64,000 nt of DNA. It comes from Cyprinodon diabolis (lineage: Eukaryota; Chordata; Actinopteri; Cyprinodontiformes; Cyprinodontidae). The translations under genes and the position numbers were made by a program. Location: positions 37,707,817 through 37,771,816 of the forward strand of contig CM060082.1 in the NCBI GenBank assembly GCA_030533445.1, given 5' to 3'. The notes under the pieces are model-generated. The model searched no databases. It worked only from the letters and a program-made list of their open reading frames with translations, and was not told where the DNA came from. The stretch's first letter is position 1. Each line of letters begins with the position of its first letter. This document shows, piece by piece, positions 33,801 through 45,550 of the stretch.

Positions 33801-35489
33801 GATGTGAAAACAACTCAGCAAATACACTTGAATGGTTATGAATGGTTATTGCTTCATTAGTGCGGGTCTGCATTTAAAATGTTCATATGTAGAAAATGAA
33901 AAAAAAAAAATAGAATAAATATTAAAAAAAGCATTGTACTACTGTTCTTCTCATTAGAGCAGAGAAAGATGTGATTTACATCGCAAAGTCTAGTTATTTA
34001 AAGGAGCCATGGCCCTCCTTTAGGATATTCGTTTTTTTAAATCAAAAGTTAAATGTCACTAGTTGTCTAGAATATGTTATTTGGGTTAAAAATGTCGGTG
34101 TTCTGATAATGTTAAGGTTCTGAACATAGAAGCTAAAATAGGAAGTCCTGAATTAATTGCATTTTTGTTGCTGTCACAAAGCATCTAAGTGTGTTTACCA
34201 GGACAATCCCTGCATACCATCTCTAACTTACTATTACCTCACTGTGGGAAAATTAATGATAGTTCTATTCCATCTATTCCATGAAGATCATCTCACAGTT
34301 CTTGTTATGACAGTTAACTGAGAAGTGGGTTTATACTCCATGAAGAGAAATATATGATCTGCTTTAAAAAGAGATTTTTTAGCAAAGGGCAAAGGTGCTG
34401 TTCACCCATACATATATATACCCAAATTTCCATGTTTTTGTTGATTCTTTATCATGCTCTACCTACTATTCTTGATTCAGAATTACAGGTTGTTTAATAT
34501 TAACAAGACTTGTAATAAAAATTGTGAGTCAGCAGGATCCGCTTTTCTTAATAGCAAAAAGAAAAGATAAAACAGACCATAGAATTGTCAAAGAAAAAAT
34601 GTTTAACTAAGAAACAATACTTCCGTAAATTTACTGTATTAAACATTATTGCCGCATGTTTAAAGGAACGTATACAAAGCATTTTATACATCTTATTTGT
34701 TGCCAAAGCACCTTGTTTATGTGTAGACACACCTCCTCAGACCAAAGAGATCAACTGCAGCTGCTTAATTCTCTGCAGCTCAGGCCAGTAGAACTTGATT
34801 AATCAAACCATGACAGCCTCTCTGCCAAGATACCAAATTTAATTATGAAAGCGATAAATAACCCTTTTCCAGAACTCTATAGATCATCTGCTGCTACAGA
34901 TCTATAACTGTTGAATTATTTTCCAAAAGGGAGCATCCCCATCATCAGGAGTGAGGCGACAAATCAAAAAAACAAGGTTTTTTAGACTGATATATTTATT
35001 TACACCCGTATAAAAATGCTTTCATTATTAATGCTGCACATTTTGGGTGCAGACTTATGCTTAGTCTGATTAAAAACCTGGGATACACGTTGGAAAATAA
35101 CAACAGCGAATAGAGAATAGATATAGTACTTACCACAGTTTTAATTTTACCTATTGAGAGTTGAAAAATGTATAGCATGCATTAAAAATGCAATCATCAT
35201 TGATGTACATCACGTAAATTCTTAAGTTGAATTATCTTTTTGCTGCAAACTAGTTTGTCGTAGTTTGTCTAACAGCTTTTTGAAGCCCTTTTTCCCCCGT
35301 TTACTGTTATCAAGTTACTCCAGAAAGACAGTGAACGTTGCGGCGTGCATACACTGATTGTTCTTGGCGGTTTGAAGGTTATAAACAACAGCCGAAACTG
35401 TAAATTTACTCTGGATACTTCAGTGCGCCAGGATACAGTCGAAAGGATCACAAGTGAAAGGAGGATGGAAAAAGAAAAAAAAAATCAAA
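33801..35489. other. No gene recognised
   Basis: AT-rich unique sequence. Short frames on both strands carry no motifs. Confidence 0.4.
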
Positions 35490-35830
35490 TAAATTCAGAG
35501 GCAGCCTGGCAGACATTATGTCCATTTGTCACCTCATGCTGCGTGCAGTATAAAAGGCTGCAATGAATGGAGTCTATTATGTGAAGAGAGAGCAGCTAAG
35601 CTGCTTGCCTCTGTTGATTTCTTGAAGCGGTCGATAAATTGAGCACGGCCTAAGCAGACCGTGTATGTCCCGTTAAACAGAGTGCCGCTTCGCGTGTCGC
35701 ACTTTTCACCAATGCTCCAGCAGTTTCCATGATTGCTATTCTCTGTATTGATTTGCTGTATTCACATGCTCACCATGCAGAAAATGCAGAGGAGACAGAT
35801 GGTGTCTTTTTGGGATGCATTATGCTCCTA
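35490..35830. other. Candidate conserved noncoding block with a TATA-like box
   Basis: A complex, GC-richer block (CGGTCGATAAATTGAGCACGG, GTGCCGCTTCGCGTGTCGC). TATAAAAGG occurs at 35549-35557 in a better-than-background setting. No open frame of interest begins downstream, so a promoter is speculative and an enhancer-like element is equally possible. Confidence 0.3.
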
Positions 35831-36209
35831 ATAATACCTCTGGTGCTTCAGTCCTGCACATTAAACTAACATTAGTACTGACAACTGTAGTGGAAATTGA
35901 ATTCCTGTTGAGCAGACATCTATACGTCTACACTGATCTTAGAAGGTCTCACGTTGTCATTAGACCAAGCATTATGTCAGCTTCATTTGCAAGCTCCACT
36001 ATAAGTTTCACGTAATTTCACACCAAATAAGGGTTGCATGATTAACCCTTTCTACATTTGGGTAAGGCTTTGTTGTAAACTGATAAAATATTTAACTTTT
36101 TTATTTTTTGTGCTGTTAGTTGACAAGACATGTGAGTGTAATCAAAATTAATAGAGAACTGATGTGGATTTCACGGTAACCCTTTCATTGGACCACGTCA
36201 ATCCTCAAA
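35831..36209. other. No feature recognised
   Basis: AT-rich unique sequence up to the Tc1 insertion site. Confidence 0.4.
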
Positions 36210-36211
36210 TA

Positions 36212-37803
36212 CAGTGGGGCAAAAAAGTATTCAGTCAGCCACCAATAGTGCAAGTTCTCCCACTTAAAAATATGAGAGAGGCCGGTAATTTTCATCATAG
36301 ATATACCTCAACTATGAGAGACAAAATGAGAAAAAAAAATCCAGAAGATCACATGGTCTGATTTTTAAAGAATTTATTTGCAAAATATGGTGGAAAATAA
36401 GTATTTGGTCAATAACAAAAGTTCATCTCAATACTTTGTTATATACCCTTTGTTGGCAATTACAGAGATCAAACGTTTTCTGTAAGTCTTCACAAGGTTT
36501 TCACACACTGTTGCTGGTATTTTGGCCCATTCCTCCATGCAGATCTCCTCTAGAGCAGTGATGTTCTGGGGCTGTCGCTGGGCAACTCGGACTTTCAACT
36601 CCCTCCAAAGATTTTCTATGGGGTTGAGATTTGGAGACTGGCTAGGCCACTCCAGGACCTTGAAATGCTTCTTAAGAAGCCACTCCTTCGTTACCCGGGC
36701 GGTGTGTTTGGGATCATTGTCATGCTGAAAGACCCAGCCACGTTTCATCTTCAATGCCCTTGCTGATGGAAGGAGGTTTTCACTCAAAATTTGATGATAC
36801 ATGGCCCCATTCATCCTTTCCTTCACACGGATCAGTCGTCCTGGTCCCTTAGCAGAAAAACAGCCCCAAAGCATGATGTTTCCACCCCCATGCTTCTCTG
36901 TAGGTATGGTGTTCTTTGGATGCAACTCAGCATTCTCTCTCCTCCAAACACGACGAGTAGAGTTTCTACCAAAAAGTTCTATTTTGGTTTCATCTGACCA
37001 TATGATATTCTCCCAGTCATCGTCTGGATCATCCAAATGCTCTCTAGCAAACTTGAGACGGGCCTTGACATGTACTGGCTTAAGCAGGGGGACACGTCTG
37101 GCACTGCAGGATTTGAGTCCCTGGCGGCGTAGTGTGTTACTGATGGTAGCCTTTGTTACTTTGGTCCCAGCTGTCTGCAGGTCATTCACTAGGTCCCCCC
37201 GTGTGGTTCTGGGATTTTTACTCACTCTTCTTCTCATTTTGACCCCACGGGGTGAGATCTTGCGTGGAGCCCCAGATCGAGGAAGATTATCAGTGGTCTT
37301 ATACGTTTTCCATTTTCTAATAATTGATCCCACAGTTGATTTCTTCACACCAAGATGTTTACCTATTGCAGATTCAGACTTCCCAGCCTTATAATTTTGT
37401 TTCGGGTGTCCTTTGACAGCTCTCTAGTTTTGGCCATGGTGGAGTTTAGAGTGTGACTGTTTGAGGTTGTGGACAGGTGTCTTTTATACTGATAACGGGT
37501 TCAAACAGGTGCCATTAATGAAGGTAACGAGTGGAGAACAGAGGAGCCTCTTACAGAAGAAGTTACAGGTCTGTGAGAGCCAGGAATCTTGCTTGTTTGT
37601 AACTGACCAAATACTTATTTTCCACCATATTTTGCAAATAAATTCTTTAAAAATCAGACAATGTGATTTTCTGGATTTTTTTTTCTCATTTTGTCTCTCA
37701 TAGTTGAGGTATATCTATGATGAAAATTACCGGCCCCTCTCATCTTTTTGAGTGGGAGAACTTGCACTATTGGTGGCTGACTAAATACTTTTTTGCCCAA
37801 CTG
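36212..37803 (-). mobile_element. Tc1-type transposon with long inverted repeats
   Basis: TA flanks at 36210-36211 and 37804-37805 delimit a 1,592-bp element. About 200 bp at each end (36212-36410 and 37605-37803) are inverted repeats. Each arm carries an outer copy near AAAAAAGTATT.AGTCAGCC and an inner copy AAATAAGTATTTGGTCA, the inverted-repeat/direct-repeat arrangement used by this Tc1 group for transposase binding. The arms differ at scattered sites and the transposase has a frameshift, so the copy is older than the one at 19.8 kb. Confidence 0.95.
36428..37437 (-). pseudogene. Tc1-type DD34E transposase with an early frameshift
   Basis: The natural start [10 protein letters not shown] is at 37437. 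About 24 codons later the frame hits a stop. Homology continues in another frame from [13 protein letters not shown] at 37348, consistent with a small deletion (about 10 bp relative to the family as I recall it) within the first helix-turn-helix. The remaining 306 codons are open and complete. They contain the [10 protein letters not shown] linker and catalytic residues D119 (WSDET), D210 (QHDNDP) and E245 (NLNPIENLW) counted from the internal methionine, with 34 residues between the last two. The carboxy end is NKGYITKY. The break removes part of the DNA-binding domain, so the copy should be inactive. Confidence 0.92.
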
Positions 37804-37805
37804 TA

Positions 37806-37990
37806 TTTTGAACATAACTGAAACAAAATTTAGCAAAACAACATTTAAGTAGAAGTTCCAGAGATATTCCAACAAACAAATCTATCCTGAACGTGGACAT
37901 GCACTGAGAAATCAGCAGCTGATAAATAGCAAATGGTTTTACTTTAGACCAGCCCAATGGTAAATTCAAAGTACCAACTTTTTTTTTTTT
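37806..37990. other. No feature recognised
   Basis: Short AT-rich spacer ending in a T run. Confidence 0.4.
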
Positions 37991-38240
37991 AGAATAGAAT
38001 AGAATTAAAATGTATTGTCATTACAGTGTCTCAAGTATAAAGCAACAAAATGATATGTCTGCATTTCACCCATCTCTTTGAGTGAAATGGCTGTCATTCT
38101 GCGGTGCCCTGGGAGCAGTTTGTGGTTAAGGGTCTTGCTCAGGGACCCCGAGTGGCGGTCCGTGGGAGTGGGGAAGAACCTCAGTACCTCTCGGATCCAA
38201 GCGCAATACTCCAACCAGTAGGCCACCAACATGAATTGTG
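37991..38240. repeat. Dispersed fish repeat, copy 1
   Basis: It begins with AGAATAGAATAGAATT, then ATTGTCATTACAGTGTCTC, and ends GGGTCTTGCTCAGGGACCCCGAGTGGCGGTCCG and GGATCCAAGCGCAATACTCC. The same order recurs at 39.37-39.56 kb. It resembles a LINE or SINE tail common in teleosts; the family name is unknown to me. Confidence 0.6.
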
Positions 38241-39364
38241 AACGCACCACGCGTAGATGCTTAGGTTCAGCTATACTCAGTGATGCTTGGTGTAAGAGCT
38301 GAATAGAGAAGACTTAGGGTTGAAAAGTTTTAATATCAGTGATTATTCTGTCAGAGTAGCTCAAAATGTTGCAATAAGCTTATAGAAAGAAGCTATGTTT
38401 TCTAAACAGCAATAGCTGCTGTTTATCTCAGGTATTTGGTTGCAAACATTTTATCTAGTGGTGTTCAGTGGACAAGTTGTGCATGCTATAGTGGAGTTGT
38501 GATATTAAAGAATTGTTGCATTACCCTTTTATTATCTAGTCCAGATCTGTTGAGGTATGTTTGTTATATAGTGTACACAAAGGAGGAAATATGTTTAAGC
38601 ATTAACAAAATTTATTCCAGTCATGTTTAACAAAATCATTATATGGCAAGGTACGCAACAACAGAGGGCCAGGGAGGGATTCGACCCCTACTCCCAGGTG
38701 ACAGCCATGTACGCCGACCAATCAGCCAAAAGATATCCCCTTTGCCAAGTAGTGAAGGCACATGATCAGCTAGAGTATTTTCACCACTCCATGAATGTTG
38801 CCACAACCATTTCAGAACTCCATGGACGTTACTAGCCTAACAGATGCGGATCAACCACCTTGGCTACTTGGCCAAAGTCACTACAGACCTTTCTACTTGG
38901 CCAAGGTGCATGATCAGTCAGAGTGACAGGACTCCCACACCGTTACTGTAGTCATGTATAAAATACTAAGTAGGAAAATATATAGTCATGCGGACAGAAT
39001 TTCCACATGGATGATCTAAGAAAATTTGTAACTATGCGGAGGGACGCCGACAAATGCTGCAGACGCTGTGACCGGCGGCTAAATTTTTTGCACGGAATGC
39101 TCCTTGCGTCAAGCATAATGAACCCTTAAGTAGTTAGATATAGATTTGTTTATTAAAAAAGAGCTTCTTGACAATTTTTTGCTGAGTTTTATGACAAACA
39201 TTTAAATTGTGTTTTTAATGTCACAGTCGCTGTTTCAGGGTTAGTAATTCCATCTCCTTTCCTCCCTACTTCTCTACGAATCAGGTTGCCACTGAAATGC
39301 ATCTGTTGGTCGGCCATCTTGGGGAGGGCAGTTCAGTCTATGACCAAAATGAATTTTTATAAAC
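38241..39364. other. No gene recognised
   Basis: Unique sequence. Around 38850-38930 a CTACTTGGCCAA(A/G)GT word occurs twice about 45 bp apart. No coding exon recognised. Confidence 0.4.
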
Positions 39365-39560
39365 CATTTTTTGTGCGGTCCGACTTGAACTCTCACCATT
39401 TAACCCATTCCCCTGGGGAGCAGTGGGCTGCCATTGTGAGTTGCCCGGGGAACAGTATTAAGTCAAGGGTCTTCCTCAGTGACCCCGAGTGTCAGTCCGA
39501 GGGAGTAGGGGTTAAACTCAGTACCTCAGAATTCCAAGCGCAATGCCCTAAAGGTAAGTT
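39365..39560. repeat. Dispersed fish repeat, copy 2
   Basis: CCCCTGGGGAGCAGTGGGCTGCC, GGGTCTTCCTCAGTGACCCCGAGTGTC and TCCAAGCGCAATGCCC parallel the copy at 38.0-38.24 kb in the same orientation. Confidence 0.65.
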
Positions 39561-39734
39561 ATAGTAAATTATTGGAAATTGCAGGCTGACCAAAGATCTC
39601 AACGACTCCCCATTCCTAAGGGGTGGTCCCATTCTTCCAGTTCAATTTGCATGTTTTCTATTTGAAAACAAGGCTTTACTTGGTCCATTTTATAAAGCTT
39701 GGAACTCAATTCTGGTTCTGACATTTTTAATGGA
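39561..39734. other. No feature recognised
   Basis: Short unique spacer between two dispersed repeats. Confidence 0.35.
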
Positions 39735-39815
39735 AAAAGCTTCTTGGATGGGAAGTGAAACATCTTCAAACTTGGAAGACAAGTTCCAGTGGACTGTTTT
39801 TTTTTTTTTTTACTT
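39735..39815 (+). repeat. Unit of a teleost self-complementary repeat
   Basis: AGCTTCTTGGATGGGAAGTG, AAACATCTTCAAACTTGGAAG and CAAGTTCCAGTGGACTG match a known fish pattern (GAAGCTTCTTGGATGAGAAGCGAAACGTCTTC...GTCCAGT). It is followed by a poly-T tract. It is related to the fold-back at 63.6 kb. Confidence 0.6.
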
Positions 39816-41379
39816 TTTTTAATGACCTAACCACTAGACCACCACTCTCCAAATGAAGGGATAGAACATGATGTACTCAAGAAATGGTTCTTTGAATACA
39901 TATTGAAATAACAACTAACAGTCAAGCTCCCTGTCAGGGAACCCATGGGAATTACTACTAATGAGGACCTACTCACCTGAATTACATCCTTATACTTTCC
40001 AAAAGTCTTAATACCCACGTTACATCGTTCATTTTATGCCTTTCTTAGAACAGCTTAATCCTTAAAGTTCAACTCCATCTTTCCAACAACTCATTCCTGG
40101 GTGTCATCCTTTCCAATCGGACTAAGGGAGTGGCTAGTGTGTCAGGAGAGAAGCCAGCTACAAAAGTTACTGCCTTCTTCACTTTTACAAGCTCTCCCAC
40201 CAAGCAAATAAATTGGTTGAAAAGACATTAAATTAACGGTATGATTTAGGTCCAAACGACATCTACATTTGGTTAAAAAGTGATAGGTGAAAATCCAAAA
40301 AATAGCCAAATATTCAGGGCATTGGAAAGATGTTAAAAACTGGGGTTTCAAGTCTAAATGACGTCTAGTATTGGACTAAAGATGGACAAAATCAGACCGA
40401 CCAAACACTGCCCAATTTCAACAACTATTTCCGGGCTAATTCAAGATTATGAGAGCCCGACCAGATTTAGCCTAAAAGACAACTTCTAAATGTCGTCTGG
40501 TGTTTGGACGATACCTCCTCCAAGACCATGGTTTTGTAGAACAACCAATGAGAGGCAAGTTAAAGCAGAAGTGGATTCCTCTGGTATGGATGTAGTGGAG
40601 GTACTTTAAAGGTGAGAGGACTTTTATCTTAAAAGGTTCAAGGTGTGAAAATCAAAATGTTTTTATTTTTCTTCATTTTAGTTAGGAATGGTGATTTGCA
40701 GTAGGCATTGATATAACATTTTCAACATAAGAATTCAAAACGTCCAACTACTTTTGCTGCTTTATTCCTTCACTTAGCTCAGCTCTCATTTTTGATGCAA
40801 AAAATAACTTTCTTCCTGTTATAACAAGAAAAATTGGATGGCATTTGACCTTTACACAGATGCCTCATCTGTAACACAAAGACTGCTTGCAAATGCACAA
40901 CCACTATTGTATGGCTAATGTATTGTCCGTTCTATTTCCACATTGTTAATTAATCTCCTCTGGCCTGGTTTAGTAACACGTAGGTAGTTTATTATGAGCA
41001 AAGGGTGAAAACAGAATTTGTCTGCTTCTCATTACAGATTCTGCTCCTCTATCACAGCGATAGAACTATGCCATAAATGGCATAAAAACATTTCTCCTAC
41101 TAGCTTTATTCCCATCCTGTTTCCTAATTATCAAAATGTGATCTTTCCCTCATCTTTCTCCCTCCTGTGCCTCATTATTCACCCTCAATTATAAAAAGAG
41201 TTTGTCATGTGCTACTTAATTACTTCATCCAGAAAGATAAGTTAATTTTGTGATTAACCCTTTGAACCCCAAGCAGACAAGAATATCATCAGGGAATTAC
41301 TATTTGGGTGTGACAATGGGACTGTTATTTGCAGTGTCAAATATTCCAAGCTGACATGTCATTTATTTAAACGCAAAAA
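39816..41379. other. No gene recognised
   Basis: Around 40230-40520 the words GTCCAAACGACATCTAC and, inverted, AAATGTCGTCTGGTGTTTGGAC suggest a decayed palindromic element, but its ends are unclear. The rest is AT-rich. Confidence 0.4.
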
Positions 41380-41960
41380 GCATGCTATGTTTATTTATTA
41401 GTCTGTTGAGCATTATTTAAAAAGTCAGCCTGGACAACAAAACTCTTTATTTTACCCAAACCTCCATTGGTTGTATGTAAATTAATTGTCTGGGTCATCA
41501 CAGCATTTTCATGTCAGAGGGATGGCAGCAAACAAATTGGAGGAACAGTTTAATTAGAGCTCGGGCTCGCTGTTGGCTTCCCTTCACTTCCCTCTCCACC
41601 ATCTTCTCTGATTACTGGCATTACAGCAAATTTGCAGTTGATAATCAGCCTCATATTCCTGCTACATTTCTCATTACGCTGCTGGAGATGTCACTTGGGC
41701 TTTCAAATTGCATTAATGGGGTTTAATCTGCATGTGTTTGGGAGCGCATGTGTCTGGGTGCGCATCCTAGCAAACGCCACGCCGTCTCCTGCACATCACA
41801 CATGTCAGGTACAATCTTGAGTAGATTCCCGGGAGGCCACTTGCTTAATAATTACCCTTCATACTTCATTATTGCCTATTGGCAGAGAATGATTACATTC
41901 AGGCCTAACGGAGTGCTTGCCTAACGGACACAGCTAAAGTGCTTGTTAACAACACCGACC
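41380..41960. other. Candidate conserved noncoding element
   Basis: This is the most enhancer-like block in the window: complex and repeat-free, with clustered homeodomain-type cores (TTTAATTAGAGC at 41549; TAATAATTACCC near 41847; GAATGATTACATTC near 41886), a TATTGGCAGAG NFI-like half site and TCATTACGCTGC. Short frames through it contain no domain. Function is inferred from motif density only. Confidence 0.4.
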
Positions 41961-42429
41961 GATTTCAGCAGCATGCCTGCTGCCACCCTGCATTGTGTAA
42001 ATTCTGACACTAAACCATGGAGGCAAACTATGGTCATAGTCCTGCTTTTCAATGAGCAATTGAATAGTGCTCCAAGGATGATGGAAATCTTTGGAACCTA
42101 TGGTTTGGTACTGTTAAAAAGTTCAAGAAAATACAATTAGTACCAACAATTACCAAGTTAAATATTGAATGTTAAATATTCTTCCTTAATATGACAGACC
42201 CACATAGAGAGGTGGGTAATTGTGAGGTGTAAAGTGAATGACGGCAGTACAAACAGCATTTTGTATGTCTCTCAAATTCGAAATAGCTCAAGTCGAAAAA
42301 GAGTCAATTAAGTTACAAGAGTATTTTCATCCTACCATTGGGTTTGCTTCTGAATAGACAAGAATTTAGCTCAATCTAGCTTCGGATCAATCCTTGCAGC
42401 TTTCCAATCTCTGTTGAAGAAAAAAGACA
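41961..42429. other. No feature recognised
   Basis: Unique sequence without recognised repeats. Confidence 0.4.
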
Positions 42430-42680
42430 TCTAATTGTTAAAGATGTCTGTGAGGACACCAGGCAGCAGCCCTGCTTGTACACCCGCCTAGGTATGTTAT
42501 CGGGGCCTGGGGTCTTTCTGGGGTTGACCCTCCGCAGAGTTCTCCTCACTTCAGGAACGTCTAGGTTTAGTGCTTCCTCCCCCTGGTGTTGAACAGCTTT
42601 TACCTATGAGGTGCTGTTTAGTGCCTCAGACCTTCCAAAGGAGTTGTTTAGTTCATTTAGGAAGTCAGTGTTTGCTGCAT
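42430..42680 (-). pseudogene. Rex1-like reverse transcriptase fragment, upstream part
   Basis: On the minus strand the central part reads EVRRTLRRVNPRKTPGPDNIP, the conserved block before the RT fingers (VRRTL.RVNPRKA.GPD). It is followed by the RVYKQGCCLV segment. It is only about 250 bp, with mutations, and it ends at the poly-G tract. It covers a portion of the polyprotein that the copies at 5.2 and 25.8 kb lack. Confidence 0.7.
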
Positions 42681-42686
42681 ATACCA

Positions 42687-42709
42687 GGGGGGGGGGGGGG
42701 GGGGGGGGG
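42687..42709 (+). repeat. 23-bp uninterrupted G run
   Basis: Twenty-three consecutive guanines sit exactly between the Rex1-like fragment and the truncated MITE. Such runs can form G-quadruplexes and are prone to length error in sequencing. Confidence 0.9.
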
Positions 42710-43328
42710 TTGTGGTCTTTGCCTTGCAGCTATATTTGCTGTGATCAGTGGGAGTAAAGTAGTGTTAAGTTTTTAAGTGGGAAATTCCACCTGAAAACTT
42801 CATCAGTGCAGTCAGTTCATTCAGATTACCATCCTGCCCTGCAATATTATTTCTGTCGGAGCCGCTCAGACCCCACCATACCGGCGGTGCACTGTCAGTA
42901 GGAATCCCATTCAACAGAAGCCTATGGCCCGGTCGCCTCCTCGCGGTTCGCTGCAGCGGCTGGAAGCAGTTTTCATGTACGTAATCCAAACTGCAGGCAC
43001 CAGGATAATAAAAGCAAACACGCTTTGTCGGCAGGTTAATTTAGGCGTTATTAAACTGTTTTAGATGAGTGATCATAGCGCTCTGTGTCATCAGCGATCT
43101 GTCTGTCACCCTGCCAGCTCCCAGATCAGCGTCTCTGATTGGTTGATGCGGCGCGTCGAGCAGCAAAAGTTAAATTTTTCCATCTCGAGCAGCAGCGCGT
43201 TTGTGGCGCGTTGTGCGCGCCTGCTGCTCAAAAACGCTGCGGGACCTTTTGCTGCGCCTTGACTCACGTCCACCATTGACTTTGCATGTAAACTCGCTGC
43301 GCCTGCTGTGTCCGGTGTCAACGCAGCA
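42710..43328 (-). mobile_element. Truncated copy of the TGCTGCGTTCACAC MITE
   Basis: This is the inverted counterpart of the element at 46235-46993. Shared landmarks in reverse order are GATCAGTGGGA(G/A)TAAAGTAGT, the GTCGGAGCCGCTCAGACCCC region, CCAATCAGAGACGCTGATCTGGGAGC (inverted) and the terminus GTCAACGCAGCA at 43317-43328. It breaks off at the G run, so about 200 bp of the far end are missing. Confidence 0.85.
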
Positions 43329-43422
43329 TTATTGGGCACTTTTAAGTGGTTATACGGAAATTCACAAGCTTTTCTAGTGGGTATACGGCGTATACCCGCG
43401 TATCACATAGACTACACCACTG
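43329..43422 (-). repeat. DNA-transposon end fragment (CAGTGGTGTAGT terminus)
   Basis: Read inverted, the sequence starts CAGTGGTGTAGTCTATGTG and continues through GGGTATACGCCGTATACCC, a perfect 19-bp palindrome around a central G/C. I recall this terminus from fish hAT-like elements. Its partner end was not found. Confidence 0.5.
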
Positions 43423-44340
43423 CCGTCATCGATGAATGAAGATGATTGGGTAAATTATCAAGTGCCACCTTCCTCTCATGTGGAGCTTTTAGCCAATAAT
43501 ATAGCAATAACAGCTGTGACATATCACAATCTTGATTTGTTTCACATCCAGTGGAGTTTACTGATAAAACAAATCCAATTGGGAGCAACAAGCAAACATC
43601 TTTCCCATCCACAAAGGCATAAATTGTGTCCTTTTACTTGTTTTAAAAACATAAATAAATAGAGGGTATTCCAGCTAAAATAGACTGGATAGCAGAGTCT
43701 AACGGAGTTCTTTGCTCTGGTAACTATTTACAACACTCCTGAGAGAGGTTGCTTTTAAATGTGCCACAACTTACAAACAAATTGAGAAAAATTCAGCTCC
43801 TTTTTGCAAGGTTCTTAAAAATGGTAACAAATTGTGACTGCAAACCACTGTTACATTATAGAGATTATTTGTGTTTCTTGTCTACAATTTTGTTTTCTTT
43901 AATGCCTGAGAGATTTGATACTGTATTTAAGCTGTTAGGATTTGGTAGACAAGGAACTTAGAACCCCAGCTGATACATTGTTCTACTCTCAAATCTCTCA
44001 GGTACGTCATAGTATTTATTTTTTTGGTATAGGGCTTCTCTTAAACATCCCAGTGGGGGAAAAAAAAATATCAAGATGCTAAAAACAGCATCAATTTCTC
44101 ATAGACACCATATGGATTAATTTCAAATGTCTTTACTGGTGTTCTTTCTGTGCTGTCTGAACGAACTGACATTTACCAACTAGTAGAGGTACCAGCCCTC
44201 AACAAGGAAATTACATAACATTGTCTAAAATAAATAAACAGAAAAAAGATTGGAAATTTCAAAAGATACAAATTTTGACAAAATGGGTAGTGATAAACAA
44301 TCACTGAAATTTCAACTATCAAACAGACGTGGAACTGCAC
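43423..44340. other. No gene recognised
   Basis: AT-rich unique sequence. Short frames lack motifs. Confidence 0.4.
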
Positions 44341-44900
44341 CCATTAACTTTTAAATCTTGATTAAATAGCGAAGCATCACACTGCGCTCTGCAGAAGTGA
44401 CTTGTAATCAACCTCCAATCATTAATGGCCCTGTTATCTGCACCTGGCTTATGAATAAACAAAAATCTCATTTTCCTCCTCAATCACTTGAAAGTTATCC
44501 CACTGAGAGCCACTTCCAGCATCATCAGTGACACAACCGGCTGATCCCAGTCGACGGAGCGCTCTTTCCCAAAGAAAGCCTGATCAGCTTCCCCGGGAGT
44601 GAGCACTGATATTCTTCGATTCATGCTGTTCAGCGACTCATAATCACAGCTCAGCTCAATTGGGCTCATTGTTGCGAGGCCTGCAAACCTGCTTTGTATG
44701 CTGATTGATTCATGTCATTTGAGAGCAAGATACTCAAAAAGACCTATCATCATTCATTTGTGCTGCTTTCTGTTTATAGGCTGCCCTGTATTGATGATTA
44801 CTATATCAGAAGATCTTTAATTATGGGCCTTTGTATGAAAGACAAATGGAAAACAAAAAGGCGACACCAGCGAAATGAGGAAATGGTTGATGAGCAAACA
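44341..44900. other. Candidate conserved noncoding element
   Basis: Complex repeat-free block with TCCAATCATTAATGGCC, CTGTTATCTGCACCTGGC (GATA-type and E-box words), CCGGCTGATCCCAGTCGACGG and TGATTGATTCATGTCATTTG. The frames at 44484-44669 and 44712-44906 contain no domain. It could be a distal regulatory element. Confidence 0.35.
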
Positions 44901-45420
44901 TTTTAATTGTGGCGTTAAATATCAAATAAAAGGAAACACCACCCACCCTGAAAATATAGCATAAAGGTAACATTTTCACTAAGTGTTTAAGAATTATTCT
45001 CCTCTTTTCTCTAACCGTTTGGTAATATTATTAGCAAACCCAAGCAACGTAGAACTTTACAGCTAGTCTCCTAAAGCTCCAGTGTTACATGGCTGAACAT
45101 TATTTATGTAAAATCATGGCAGCATCATTTGAACACCATATTTGGTGAAAGGCAAAGTCTATCTACCCTGTTCACCTGATAGTAATAACAATGTATCCCA
45201 CTCATGAGCTCTGGTAATAAACCAGTTAACACACTAACATAACACTATCTAAGCAGGATGCCTTTTATTGCATTAAAATGTTACTTAATAGCAAAGTATA
45301 AAATATAAATCTGCTGATTTTTAAATCTCAATTTCTGTAAAAATGTCCATAGTTGTATATTGGGCATTTTATTATCCAGGTGCACAGTTTTATATTGTTA
45401 AAGCACTTTACAGTACAGTA
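44901..45420. other. No feature recognised
   Basis: AT-rich unique sequence. Confidence 0.4.
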
Positions 45421-45550
45421 TTTTATTGCTTATGGTTTAACTTTCCCCTATTATGTTATTCTGATACATTTTTCTAAGGTTCACATTTCTACTGCTGTAA
45501 ATTGGCCCATTGTGGGACAATAAAGGGATTTTTTTAATTCTATTCTATAA
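45421..45550 (+). repeat. LINE 3'-tail remnant
   Basis: CTGTAAATTGGCCCATTGTGGGACAATAAAGGGATTT followed by AATTCTATTCTAT is the classic fish LINE end: a stem-loop-like GCCCATTGTGGG stretch and a short simple-repeat tail. Confidence 0.65.

Noticed and set aside
36801..37394. 197-codon plus-strand frame over the second Tc1
   Set aside because: Antisense shadow of the transposase pseudogene.
42687..42709. Regulatory G-quadruplex of a promoter
   Set aside because: No gene start nearby; a repeat junction or assembly artefact is simpler.
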